Positions 1-11,459 of a stretch of 64,000 nt of DNA are shown in pieces. Each line of letters begins with the position of its first letter. Within the stretch, counting starts at the first letter, position 1. The translations under genes and the position numbers were made by a program. The DNA comes from Takakia lepidozioides (Eukaryota > Streptophyta > Takakiopsida > Takakiales > Takakiaceae): assembly GCA_030704615.1 (NCBI GenBank), contig CM060734.1:58916042-58980041 (forward strand), in the 5' to 3' direction. The notes beneath the pieces were generated by a model. That model did not search any database, had not been told where the DNA came from, and was given only the letters and a program-made list of their open reading frames with translations.

Positions 1-1555
1 TGGAGGCCTTCGATCAGGTGGATCGCTCAGGGTTTTAAACTCAAATCTGTGGGCTCAAAGCTTTGGACAAACATATGGTTAGCTTGGGGGAAATTTCGAC
101 AATTCTTGATTAAGACAGCCCTAGCCTCCTACTATGAGACACTGCGGCAACATTTGTTCATCAATACCAACAAATCATCTCCCTCGGGAAAAAACCATGC
201 AAAGCGCTGGTCCGCTTGGGATCATCTGGGAGTCAGTCAAATCCATAATATCTGGAGCCAAACTGAATTCAAACCCTCTGGGCTCCTACCCCCGGCCATT
301 GGATCTGCTAGGATGGCTAAGGGATACCAGGACATCATTCAATCCATTCCTCCTCTCTGGCTACAGACCCTCCGAGCGGGCCCTACAGATCCACCTTTCC
401 CTTACTGGGCTTTAGTGATTCTCCATAACCGCCTCTCTATCCTTTTTGTCATTGACTCCAATCCTTCTCATCATTCAGTCTTTGCCTTCAATATTGATCC
501 CATTACACTGATCATTTCTCTCGCTTCCTTATCTGCCCTTGACATCCCAAACTCACCCTCAACCCCAGTAAGGATCTGTGGTTGGTCAATCCCTGGAAGG
601 CCTATGGACCCCAAACCCGACCTTTTGTCCCCCTTACTGAGCTGGCTTTCAAGGAATACCTTCGTTTGGATCTTGGGGCGTCCGCTAGCAGAGATGGATC
701 TTGACCCAATGGAATGGTCTTGGAAGTTTAAGAGCCATTCTTCAGCTATACCACTAAGAAAGGTTACAGGGCTCTCTCCAACTTCCAATGCTTGAAAGTG
801 AAGTGGGAAGCCAGATGGGAACTATATGGCTTTCGTAATGAGAATTGGACTGTCATCTGGAACTCAGTGTGGATCAAAACACGCCCTGCAAAAATAGCTG
901 CATTCCTTTGGCAGATTGTTAACTGGGTGCTAAAAGTGGGGGAGTGGCTTCAGTTCCAGGCAGCCCTTCTTTGCAGTTGTTGCTCAGCAAACATTATGGA
1001 GTCCCTTGAGCACTGCCTGCTCTTCTGTCATGCACCTGCCAGGGTCTGGCCTCTAGTGAAACATTTCTATTCCACTGGAACACCAAAACGCTTCTATCTC
1101 TTGATCTCTTTCTCAACTATGATCAGCAATCAAAGAAAAGAGCCATAGACTGCCCTGTCTTTGAGACCCTTCGCAGCTCAGTCCTCTGGCACCTTTGGAA
1201 AGCTCGCTGTAAGAAATCCTTCTCGGGGGAGACAACCACTATCTCTTCTCTGCTTTCAAAAGTTTTCTATGATCTAGGAGTGGAGTCAAGGAAAGCTTGG
1301 TCTAAAACCTGTGCAGATATCGAACGGAATTCAGGAAGCGCGACAGCCATCCATGCTAACTTTTAGGCCACCTGGGGCAAACACGGCCTTATCTGTTTCT
1401 CCCATGAGCATGACACTTGCACCTGGGCCAAACTCCCCCCTTCGTGCTGGCGAGATCACCGGGCTACACTCCATAGTGTCCCCTGAGTTTGAACGGGATA
1501 TCAATTGGAAACATCTTAAGCCATCCTCAATGAGCAGGCTCCATTATCGCTAGGA
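1..1555 (+). mobile_element. LINE (non-LTR retrotransposon) 3' end, decayed
   Basis: This is the C-terminal end of a plant L1-type retrotransposon polyprotein, cut by the window edge. Positions 49-795 read as the region after the reverse transcriptase palm. A frameshift near 770-790 leads into 792-1148, a zf-RVT type domain: a W..IW....P.KI..FLW stretch is followed by the cysteine/histidine cluster CSCCSANIMESLEHCLLFC and then A..VW. After a stop at 1147-1149 the same frame continues with VLWHLWKARC, a typical plant LINE tail, and a further stop falls near 1362. The tail ends near SPEFERDI at about 1485-1505. The RT core lies outside the window. Stops and frameshifts make it a dead copy. The family assignment is firm; the 3' boundary is not, because no poly-A tail follows directly. 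Confidence 0.8.
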
Positions 1556-1911
1556 TGGTAGTATACGTTGTCTAAAGCTTCTCTAGGAAGGATCGTCATC
1601 AGGTTCTCGTGATATGCGCTCAGTACTCTATGTCCCCACATGCTTCTTCCTCTTACGCTTCTTGTTATATGAGCCCAGCTGATTAATAGGCCTAGGTCTC
1701 TTCAATTAACTTAAGTCCTTTCGAGTTGTTTTTGCTTTTACAACCTTGATGATTGTCTACTAGTTTGCTACGGATTCTTGATCAGTCTCTCGGCATGAGA
1801 GGATAGGTTCTCGTTTCACCAAAATCGGTGTGTGTGCCTTATGGCGTAATCGGGGTTTTAATTTTTTTCCCCACAATAAACTCTGAATAAAGCTCCCAGG
1901 GTATCCCCATG

Positions 1912-1933
1912 TTTTTTTTTTTTTTTTTTTTTT
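1912..1933. repeat. T22 homopolymer
   Basis: Uninterrupted run of 22 T. It could be the poly-A end of a minus-strand retroposed sequence, but no partner structure is visible. Confidence 0.9.
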
Positions 1934-2020
1934 CCTTAAAATCCAGCCAGTGTCCAAAAACAGCTTCAGTACAAGTACGACAACATAACCTCATATCTAT
2001 GACCAAATTATGGGGGAAAG

Positions 2021-2790
2021 GCTGATGCCAGACCAGGTCAAGTTCAACTGTGTTCTCAATCCCGTGTACAAGCCTGGGTCCCCTGGAAACAGGTAAAGAG
2101 GTCCATGCTGCCATCAGCGAAACTGGAGTTGCAACAGATTATATCATTCTGCTTATTGACATGTATGCCAAATGTGGTAGCATGAAGAATGCGTCTCAAG
2201 TGTTTTGTAGTATGGCTGAACGGGATGTGATCTCATGGAGTGCAAAGATCGCAGGTTGTGACCAGCATGGCTATGCTAGGGAGGCTGTGCGAGATGCAAC
2301 AGGAAGGCTTGAAGCCGAACGGTATCACCTTCATATGCCTATTCTCGGCATGTAGCCATATGGGCCTAGTGGATGAAGGCCTCACTACTTTGAGTCAATG
2401 AGTTACAATCATGGCCTTACTCCTACAGTTGAGCATTTTGGCTGCATGTGCGGACCTTCTCGGCCGGCAGACCGGGTGGTGAGGCAGAGGAGTTCATTAA
2501 CAAAATGCCAATCAAACCAGGTTCTGCAGTGTGGATGGCCTTGCTTGGTGCCTGCAAAATTCATGGTGATGTGGAGGTTGCAGAACGTGCGGTAAAAAGA
2601 ATTCTGAAGAGTGATCCATAGGATGCTGCAGCTTTTGTGCTGCTCTCGCACATCTATGCTGCAGCAGGCAGGTGGGACAATAAATCAGAGGTGAGAAAAA
2701 TGATGGAGCGAAGAGGTAGTGGGAAGGAGCTAGGGTGCAGCTGCATTGAGGTTCATGACTGGGTGCGAACATCAACTGGCGTCATAAAAT
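2021..2790 (+). pseudogene. PPR-DYW gene fragment (decayed)
   Basis: This is a remnant of a PPR editing-factor gene, readable only by changing frames. In order it shows an L motif ending in ETGKEVHAAI, an S motif (LIDMYAKCGS), a P motif with DVISWSAKIAG, the post-array stretch LTPTVEHFGCM, the E-region INKMPIKPG and LLGACKIHGDVEVAERAV, then LLSHIYAAAGRWD and SCIEVHDWV. It stops before any HxE deaminase motif, so the DYW domain is missing. At least four frame disruptions separate these pieces. It is clearly more divergent than the four PPR copies elsewhere in the window, so it is an older, independent family member. Confidence 0.85.
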
Positions 2791-2799
2791 AAACGCATC

Positions 2800-3345
2800 T
2801 CCAAATCCCAAGTCCAGCTCGACTTCGGGCTCTGATCTCCGTTCTGCTATCTGCTCGTCCTAAGCCTGATGTTGCTTAGTGCCTCTTCTTTCTACTCCCG
2901 GCCTTCTGTAGCTTTGTGCCTTAGTGCTTCGTGCATTAGTGCCATTGTTTCCTAGACCGACCTTGTGTTGATTAGTCTCTTTTATCTCCATATTGGCCTT
3001 TGATTGGTTTGTTCCCGCTTTTCCCCCCATTTTCTCTTGGTTCTGGGTGTTCCAGTGCGTCACACTACGGGGCCTTCAGAGACCCCAAACACGACATCAT
3101 TTGCAGCAGCTCTTCGCAGGACCACTGTGAATGGAACAACACCCCTCCAGACTGTTGGAGGAACCTCCACTCGACCATCCACTCTATCACCAGAGTTTGA
3201 GCGTGAAGCAACTGAAAACAGGTTAAGACATCCTCCAAGCTCCCGAGGATTAATTTTAGATGACTCTTTCTTCGCTTCTTCCCTCTTCGTCCTCGCAGGG
3301 CGAGGTCTGAGGCACTCTGAATCTTCCCCCAGATTCAGCTAGGAT
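2800..3345 (+). mobile_element. probable second LINE 3' tail
   Basis: About 3080-3200 in one frame reads HDIICSSSSQDHCEW and then PPDCWRNLHSTIHS. This parallels the LINE tail at 1375-1490, which reads HGLICFSHEHDTCTW and then PPSCWRDHRATLHS. The next frame gives SPEFEREATENRL, matching SPEFERDI of the first copy, and both stop beside GCTAGGAT. The order of conserved residues supports a second, diverged LINE end. The upstream 280 bases (2790-3070) hold nothing I recognise. Confidence 0.45.
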
Positions 3346-3576
3346 CTAGATAATTCTCATGCAGGCTAATGTTCTCTTGGTTCTGTCTTCTTAGACACTC
3401 CCTTTAGGGGGTTGGAATCATTCCTTCAGTGGTTCGTTTGTCACGCAGTGGAATGCAGTGACGCAGCGGGTGAGTTCACGAGTTCATCTCGAAATCCATG
3501 ACCACCTTAGAATTGAACGCAATTTCGCAAGCTCTTGCACCGGTTACTGTAATGAACTGTCATTGAAGATTGCCGG

Positions 3577-3645
3577 GTTGGTTCTGGCATACCCTTACCT
3601 ATACCTTTGCACATACCCCGCCCGACTGGGCACCTACCAGTACCA
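3577..3645 (-). mobile_element. fragment of the inverted-repeat element seen at 15.77 kb
   Basis: This stretch is the reverse complement of the start of the element at 15776-15832: both contain GGTAAGGGTATGCCAGAACC and the pieces GTGCC(C)AGTCGGGCG and GTATAGGTA. It sits exactly where homology of the left arm of palindrome A stops, so insertion or recombination at this element probably truncated the arm. Confidence 0.6.
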
Positions 3646-3711
3646 GGAGATGGTGGATGATCTGAGTAGCTACTGAAGCAAGACACTTCCATCTTTACAA
3701 GAAAACATCCT

Positions 3712-6700
3712 TTAGTAATCCCCACAAGAACAAATCCCATCTTCAAAGTGGTGAAAGCGGTTAGCGTCCCGTACAACAATTGCTCGGCCAACAATCTTTG
3801 AGATGAATTTGGTGGAGGTGTGGCAGTCACCACACACTCTAAGATTCTTGATGAGACGGAGAGGCGTCCTAGGGGTCGTGCTGATCAGCCCAAAACCAAT
3901 GGCCAGCTTCTCACTGTGGTGGCAAAGAGAAAATTCCTTTTCCTCCTCCCCCACATCATGCACAAAGCGCGTGTCAGGCACATACCCCGTCTCCTTCATC
4001 TGCCCAGACAATCTTCTCAGCTCAGCATGGATTTCCTTAATTCTGGGATGCAACTTGTCATCTACAACAAAGGTGTGCACCCTGTTGCCAACCTCAATGC
4101 AGCAGCGACCTGGCTCCTTTCTAACCCCTCTGACCTTCATCATTCTTCTCACCTTTGCAGTATCATCCCACCTGCCAGCTGCAGCATAGATGTTTGAGAG
4201 CAACACATAAGTCGCGGCATCCTATTCATCCCACGTGAGGACAGATGTTGCCGCACGTTCAGCCATCTCCACATTGCCATGGATTCTGCAGGCACCAAGC
4301 AAGGCCTTCCACACCACAGCATCTGGATTGATTGGCATTTTATTAATCAGGTCCACCGCCTCATCCAGTTGTCCCGCACGTCCAAGAAGGTCCACCATGC
4401 AGCCAAAGTGCTTTACTGTTGGAGTGACACCATGATCTTGACTCAGGGAAGCAAAGTGGCGTCTTCCTTCATTCAGTAGGCCAGCGTGGCTGCATGCTGA
4501 GAGAACAGAAACAAAGGTGATACTGTCCGGCTTCATGCCGTTCTTTTGCATTCCTTCAAACAGTTGCACGACCTCCCTATGACAACCATGCTGTGCATAT
4601 CCTGAGATCATCGCGTTCCACGACACCACATTTCGTTCAGCCATATTGTCGAACACTGCCTTTGCATCCTCGATGCACCCACATTTCGCATACATGTCCA
4701 CGAGGGTATTGTTCAGAATCACATCTGGTACAATTCCAGCTTTGGCGATGCAACCATGCATCTCTTTGCCCTTTTCCAGGGCTGCCAGGCTTGCACACGC
4801 ACTGCAAACGCACACAAACGTGATGTGGTCGGGCTTCACCCCTTCCCCCATCATTTCCTCATAGGTCTCCAAAGCCTCCATTCCGCGCCCCTGCTGTGCA
4901 TATCCTGTGATCATCGCGTTCCACGACACCACATTTCGTTCAGCCATATTGTCGAACACTCCTTTTGCATCCTCGATGCACCCACATTTGGCATACATGT
5001 CCACGAGGGTATTGTTCAGAATCACATCTGGTACAATTCCAGCTTTGGCGATGCAACCATGCACCTCTCTGCCCTCTTCCAGGGCTGCCAGGCTTGCACA
5101 TGCACTGCAAACGCACACAAACGTGATGTGGTCAGGCTTCACCCCTTCCCCATCATTTCCTCATAGGTCTCCAAAGCCTCCTTCCCGCGCCCCTGCTGTG
5201 CATATCCTGCAATCATCGCGTTCCACGACACCACATTTCGTTCAGCCATATTGTCGAACACTCCCTTTGCATCCTCGATGCACCCACATTTGGCATACAT
5301 GTCCACCAGGGTATTGTTCAGAATCACATCTGGTACAATTCCAGCTTTGGCGATGCAACCATGCACCTCTTTGCCCTTTTCCAGGGCTGCCAGGCTTGCA
5401 CACGCACTGCAAACGCACACAAACGTGATGTGGTCCGGCTTCACCCCTTCCCCCATCATTTGCTCATAAGTCTCCAAAGCCTCCATCCCGCGCCCCTGCT
5501 GTGCATACCCTGCGATCATCGCGTTCCACGACACCACATTTCGTTCAGCCATATTGTCGAACACTTCTTTTGCATCCTGGATGCACCCACATTTGGCATA
5601 CATGTCCATGAGGGTGTTGTTCAGGATGACATTTGGTACAATTCCAGCTTTGGCGATGCAACCATGCATCTCTTTGCCCTTTTCCAGGACTCCCAGGCTT
5701 GCACACGCACTGCAAACGCACACAAACGTGACGTGGTCGGGCTTCACCCCTTCCACCATCATTTGCTCATATGTCTCCAAAGCCTCCATCCCGCGCCCCT
5801 GCTGTGCATACCCTGTGATCATCGCGTTCCACGACACCACATTTCGTTCAGCCATATTGTCAAACACTCCTTTTGCATCCTGGATGCACCCACATTTGGC
5901 ATACATGTCCACGAGGGTATTGTTCAGCATCACATCTGGTACAATTCCAGCTTTGGCAATGCAACCATGCAACTCTTTGCCCTTTTCCAGGACTCCCAGG
6001 CTTGCACACGCACTGCAAACGCACACAAACGTGATGTGGTCCGGCTTCACCCCCTCCCCCATCATTTCCTCATAGGTCTCCAAAGCCTCCTTCCCGCGCC
6101 CCTGCTGTGCATATCCTGTGATCATCGCGTTCCACGACACCACAGTTCGTTCAGCCATATTGTCGAACACTCCCTTTGCATCCTCGATGCACCCACATTT
6201 TGCATACATGTCCACCAGGGTATTGTTCAGAATCACATCTGGTACAATTCCAGCTTTGGCGATGCAACCATGCACCTCTTTGCCCTTTTCCAGGGCTGCT
6301 AGGCTTGCACACGCACTGCAAACGCACACAAACGTGATGTGGTCCGGCTTCACCCCTTCCCCCATCATTTCCTCATAGGTCTCCAAAGCCTCCTTCCCGC
6401 GCCCCTGCTGTGCATACCCTGCGATCATCGCGTTCCACGACACCACATTTCGTTCAGCCATATTCACGAACACTCCTTTTGCATCCTCGATGCACCCACA
6501 TTTCGCATACATGTCCACGAGGGTGTTGTTCAGGATCACATCTGGTACAATTCCAGCTTTGGCGATGCAACCATGCACCTCTTTGCCCTTTTCCAGGGCT
6601 GCCAGGCTTGCACACGCACTGCAAACGCACACAAACGTGATGTGGTCGGGCTTCACCCCTTCCCCCATCATTTGCTCATAGGTCTCCAAAGCCTCCATCC

Positions 6701-7841
6701 CGCGTCCCTGCTGTGCATACCCTGCGATCATCGCGTTCCACGACACCACATTTCGTTCAGCCATATTCACGAACACTCCCTTTGCATCCTCGATGCACCC
6801 ACATTTCGCATACATGTCCACCAGGGCTGTGTTCAGGATGACATCTGGTACGATTCCAGTTTTGGCAATGCAACCATGCACCTCTTTGCCCTTTTCCAGG
6901 GCTGCCAGGCTTGCACACACATTGCAAACGCACACAAACGTGATGTGGTCGGGCTTCACCCCTTCCCTCATCATTTGCTCATAGGTCTCCAAAGCCTCCA
7001 TCCCGCACCCCTGCTGTGCATACCCTGCGATCATCGCGTTCCACGACACCACATTTCGTTCAGCCATATTGTCAAACACTCCCTTTGCATCCTTGATGCA
7101 CCCACATTTCGCATACATGTCCACCAGGGCAGTGTTCAGGATGACATTTGGTACAATTCCAGCTTTGGCGATGTCGCCATGGACCTCTTTGCCCTTTTCC
7201 AGGGCTCCCAGGCTTGCACACGCATTGCAAACGCACACAAACGTGATCTGGTTGGGCTTCACCCATTCACGCACCATTTGCTCATAGGTCTCCAAAGCAT
7301 TCCTACCACACCCATGCTTGGTAAATCCTGCCAACATTATATTCCACGTGATCAAAGATCGTTGAGGCATTCTGTTGAACACTTGGTGAGCATCCATGAT
7401 GCTCCCGCACTTAACATACATGTTGACAAGGGTGTTGAGTAGAAAAACATTTGGCGTGAATCCACTTTGGATAATGTGAGTGTGCACCTGCTTTCCAGCT
7501 TCCAGGCCTTTCAACTTGATGCACTTATGCAAGAGACAGACATACGTATCTGAATCTGCTGAAATGCCTCCTTGGTTTAAAGCCTGTAGAGCCTCTTTCA
7601 GTCTGCCTGCCTCACAAAGCATCTTCACATGCCCAGGAGTGCCAGAAGAGGCATTGGGGAGTCGCTCTCTTGATCCTCTTCCAGAAGCCGTGGTCATGGT
7701 TGAGGTGCCTGATTTTATCAACTGTGCCGCTGCAGCTGCTGCCTTTAGTTGACCATCTACCCATGCAGGTTTCTTGTAGCTATTGATGCACAGGGAATCA
7801 TAGGTAATCTTGTGCTTGAAATCTGGCCCTCTTGGACGAAT
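3712..7841 (-). pseudogene. PPR-DYW editing-factor pseudogene, A-left copy (nine P-L-S triplets)
   Basis: The locus runs from a PDF-motif half (PDFKHK, 7841 downwards) through an Ala-rich linker and a first ATG at 7697, then a long PLS array, E motifs and a DYW domain with HHSEKLAI and CGDCH. By family it would be a mitochondrial or plastid C-to-U RNA editing factor. Three lesions separate it from the open copies. One C is missing from a C5 run near 5150, shifting the frame inside the array. A CAG-to-TAG change at 4224-4222 stops translation just before QDAATYVLL. The 3' end has lost four bases, so the protein would end CGDY instead of CGDYW. An in-frame three-base loss removes a Leu in the DYW domain. 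The array has nine near-identical 101-residue triplets, the most of any copy here. Confidence 0.9.
4596..7322 (-). repeat. 303-bp tandem repeats, nine copies (PPR triplets)
   Basis: The unit encodes one P (35 aa), one L (35 aa) and one S (31 aa) PPR motif, 101 residues in all. Landmarks per unit are EALETYE, KPDHITFVCVCSACASL and DMYAKCGCIEDAKG. Nine EALETYE-type landmarks can be counted, counting NALETYE as the first. Confidence 0.9.
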
Positions 7842-8035
7842 CTGGACACACACTCTACTCCTGCTCCTTCAGCTATCCATGCCTCTGCACAAATCATGCA
7901 TACATCCTTGCCTTGCTGCTAGCAGCTGACAATGACAGCCTAGATTAGTTCTAGGAAACACCCAAACTCAGCTTGTCACACTAGTTCCTATGCTGAATTG
8001 CGTCTGCTACGATCTGTAATCTAACAGGTATTCAC

Positions 8036-9190
8036 CTTTTTGTTTCGGTTGTCCCACCATTGACTGGCTGTTTTTCGATACTTTCCTGTTTTCACATTGG
8101 CAGTATCATGTCAAAGTCACTCCAAACTAGATCCACTCAACCAGCTGACTTGCAGAGATCAACACGGAAATTTAGGGCCGGTTCTGATAAGAGGGAAAAA
8201 CAGGGTGAAATGTGTTGAAGAAGGTGCCTTCATTACCAGTGCCTGATTTTATTGATTGTGCCGCTGCTGCTGCTGCGGCTTCCAGTTGACCATCTACCCA
8301 TGCAGGTTTCTTGTAGCTATGCTTCCACAGGGAATCATAGGTAATCTGGAGATTGTAATCTGGCCCTCTTGGATGAATCTGGACCCACACTCCATCCCTG
8401 CTCCTTCAGCTATCCATGCCTCTGCACAATTCATGCATACATCGTTGCCTTGCTGCTAGCAGCTGACAATGACAGCCTAGATTTGTTCTAGGGAACACCC
8501 AACTCAGCCCATCACAATAGTTCCTATGCTGAATTGCGTCTGCTCTCTGTAATATAACAGGCATTCACCTTGTTGCCTCGGTTGTCCCACCATTGACTGG
8601 GGTCAGTAAAGTATTCATTCCACAGCTTCTCCTCACCTCTGTTACCTGTTTTTCGATACTTTCCTGCTGCCACATCAGCAGTAACTTGTCAAAGTCTCTC
8701 CAAACTCTCCAAACCACCACAGATCCACCCAACGAGCTAACTTACAGAATTCAAAATGCAAATTCAGGGCCGAGTCTGATGAGAGGGCAAAACAGGCTGA
8801 AATAGGTCGAAGAAGAAGGTGCCCTCACCACATTGTCCTTGACCCTGTGTCATGACCCATGGAGGATTGGACCGACCATCAACCCAAAAGGACCTCTTGT
8901 GTGTGCTGCTTGTGTCTGTAGTCAGGTAATGTCCGATTGGTCTGTGAGAACCACCACGGTGCAGCTGAGCAGGCGGAGATTGAAACACGGCCTGCTAAGA
9001 CCAAGCTGACTCTCCCAAGAACCTTGTAATCATCAGGAAGAATACCAAATCATGGTACTAACAGGAGCCAAGAGCCCACATTTGCAGGATGGACAAACTT
9101 CTTCACATCGTACATTAAGAAAAAGCCACACCTTGCGATTGCGGTTGTCCCACCATCGTGAAGGATCTTTAAAAAACTCGTGCCAGCTCT
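8036..9190 (-). pseudogene. OSB-type PDF-motif exon ladder upstream of A-left PPR locus
   Basis: Short blocks encode halves of the PDF motif of organellar single-stranded DNA-binding (OSB) proteins. First halves carry FxDPSxWWDNR; second halves carry P-D-F/Y, LW and P-x-WV. Read 5' to 3' on the minus strand they are: 9190-9132 (FKDPSRWWDNRNRK), 8941-8829 (LPDYRHK, then PPWV), 8663-8569 (EEKLWNEYFTDPSQWWDNR), 8378-8237 (PRGPDY, KKPAWVDG), and a truncated first half at about 8068-8036 that keeps SQWWDNR but has lost LWNEYFSDP. GT donors follow the blocks, including GTAATG after 8237. The next second half is the start of the PPR exon at 7841. Block 8941-8829 contains a one-base T insertion shared by all copies. 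The motif assignment rests on residue pattern; transcription is not shown. Confidence 0.7.
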
Positions 9191-9345
9191 GCTCCGTGCT
9201 CCAAGGTAGAGGTTTGTGCTCGAATTTCCGACAGCATCAACATTTTGACAAGGTCCTTTACTGAGGGGTGCTAGTGAGCTTTCAACCACATTCATGCAAG
9301 TTGTTTTGGGCTCCATTGGGCTCTGCACGATGAGGAACAACGAAC

Positions 9346-9750
9346 ATGTCCAGACTTATACAGATGCTAACCCAGCTTATGTTTGCAGTCTGGAGATTGT
9401 TGTAGAGTGGTCTCTGAAATCGTCCAGGGAGGGAAGGTCTTGGCATTTAAGTTTTTCTAACGTTCCAATTTATGTACCCCAAGTCGTTCAAAAAATAAAA
9501 TCAGCCAAAGCCGGTGGGGCTGTCCGAAAGGGTGGGTACATATTGCATGCGGGCCCCACATGGCTATTGCATGTGAAAGTGGCAATTGCATGTGAGACCC
9601 ATCTGGCGGCTACATGGAAGCGCTAACCACTAGTAGGAGCCATCAGAAGGGCACGACGACGAACCGGTGGTCATGTAGGCCCGTGACCACTGCCACATTG
9701 GAAGAGCACAGTAATATCTTTGATGTAAGTTCGGTAAAAAGCTCAGAGTC
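9346..9750. promoter_or_regulatory. spacer between divergent PPR/OSB loci, candidate bidirectional promoter
   Basis: This ~400 bp sequence separates two head-to-head genes. The same spacer lies, reverse-complemented, at about 52325-52740 in palindrome B. A good splice donor (GAT|GTAAGT at 9724-9729) on the plus side suggests a 5' leader exon for the right-hand gene. No clear TATA box was found. A promoter role is inferred from position only. Confidence 0.4.
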
Positions 9751-9911
9751 TGGAGTTCGTTGTTCCTCATCGTGCAGAGCCCAATGGAGCCCAAAACAAC
9801 TTGCATGAATGTGGTTGAAAGCTCACTAGCACCCCTCAGTAAAGGACCTTGTCAAAATGTTGATGCTGTCGGAAATTCGAGCACAAACCTCTACCTTGGA
9901 GCACGGAGCAG

Positions 9912-11459
9912 AGCTGGCACGAGTTTTTTAAAGATCCTTCACGACGGTGGGACAACCGCAATCGCAAGGTGTGGCTTTTTCTTAATGTACGATATTGTGA
10001 AGAAGTTTGTCCATCCTGCAAATGTGGGCTCTTGGCTCCTGTTAGTACCATGATTTGGTATTCTTCCTGATGATTACAATGTTCTTGGGAGAGTCAGCTG
10101 GGTCTTAGCAGGCTGTGTTTCAATCTCTGCCTGCTCAGCTGCACCGTGGTGGTTCTCACAGACCAATCCGAAATTACCTGCCTACAGACACAATCAGCAC
10201 ACACAAGAGGTCCTTTTGGGTTGATGGTTGGTCAAATCCTCCATGGGTCATGACACAGGGTCAAGGACAATGTGGTGAGTGCATCTTCTACTTCGACCTA
10301 TTTCAGCCTGTTTTTGCCCTTAATTTGGATATTGAATTCTGTAAGTTAGCTCGTTGGGTGGATCTGTGGTGGTTTGGAGTGACTTTGACAAGTTACTGCC
10401 GATGTGGCAGCAGGAAAGTATCCAAAAACAGATAACAGAGATGAGGAGAAGCTTTGGAATGAACACTTTTCCGACCCCAGTCAATGGTGGGACAATCGCA
10501 AAAAGGTGAATGCCTGTGGGAAGCAGACGCAAGTCAGCATTGCAATCCGAAATTACCTGACTACAGACACAAGCAGCACACACAAGAGGTCCTTTTGGGT
10601 TGATGGTCGGTCAAATCCTCCATGGGTCATGACACAGGGTCAAGGACAATCTGGTGAGGGCACCTTCTTCTTCGACCTATTTCAGCCTGTTTTGCCCTGA
10701 ATTTGGATATTGAATTCTGTAAGTTAGCTCGTTGGGTGGATCTGTGGTGGTTTGGAGTGACTTTGACAAGTTACTGCCGATGTGGCAGCAGGAAAGTATG
10801 CAAAAACAGATAACAGAGATGAGGAGAAGCTGTGGAATGAACACTTTTCCGACCCCCGTCAGTGGTGGGACAATGGAGGCAGAAAGGTGAATGCCTGTTG
10901 GAAGCAGACGCAAGTCAGCATAGGACCTAGTGTGATAAGTATGGTTGGGGTGTTTGCTGGAAGAATTCTAGGCTGTCATTATCAGTTGCCAGCAGCAAGG
11001 CAAGGATGTGTACATGATTTGTGCAGAGGCATGGATAGCTGAAGGAGCAGGGATAGAGTGTTGGTCCAGATTCATCCAAGAGGGCCAGATTTCAAGCTCC
11101 AAGATACCTACGATTCCCTGTGGAAGGATAGCTACAAGAAACCTGCATGGGTAGATGGTCAACTGGAAGCCGCAGCAGCAGCGGCACAATTGATAAAATC
11201 AGGCACTGCTAATGAAGGCACCTTCTTCAACACATTTCACCCTGTTTTTCCCTCTTATCAGAATCGGCCCTAAATTTTCATGGTGAATTCTGCAAGTTAG
11301 CTGGTTGAGTGAACCTTTGATAGTTTGGAGTGACTTTGACATTATACTGCCAATGTGACAACAGGAAAGTATCCAGAAGCAGGTAACCGAGACGAGGAGA
11401 AGCTGTGGAATGAATACTTTTCTGACCCCAGTCAATGGTGGGACAATCGAGGCAAAAAG
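9912..11459 (+). pseudogene. OSB-type PDF-motif exon ladder upstream of A-right PPR gene
   Basis: Four PDF motifs are each split by an intron-like gap: 9912-9968 (SWHEFFKDPSRRWDNRNRK), 10162-10274 (PPWV), 10414-10505 (EEKLWNEHFSDPSQWWDNR), about 10541-10653 (PPWV), 10792-10886 (WWDN with R changed to G), 11070-11206 (PRGPDFK, KKPAWVDG), 11365-11459 (EEKLWNEYFSDPSQWWDNR). The final second half opens the PPR exon at 11653. Two junctions keep phase: 10274 to 10414 (G|GTGAGT to CAG|GA) and 11459 to 11653 (AAG|GTGAAT to CAG|ATT). The pair 10162-10505 is tandemly duplicated as 10541-10886. Damage includes the shared extra T in the PPWV blocks, a WW-to-RW change and loss of the GT donor after 11206 (CTAATG). 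OSB proteins bind ssDNA in organelles; no OB-fold was found upstream. Confidence 0.65.

Noticed and set aside
6339-7442. Long open frames antisense to the PPR arrays (for example 6339-7442 plus, 13416-12052 minus, 48948-50027 plus)
   Set aside because: They repeat with the 303-bp PPR unit and exist because that unit happens to lack stops in the antisense frame. The translations (HISFSHI, ALFQGCQACT) match no protein and the sense frame carries clear PPR motifs.
9050-9340. 96-97-aa frames mirrored in both arms near the palindrome centre (9340-9050 and 9760-10053)
   Set aside because: They run through the WWDNR block in a frame that loses the motif and cross a GT donor, so they are shadow frames of the PDF ladder.
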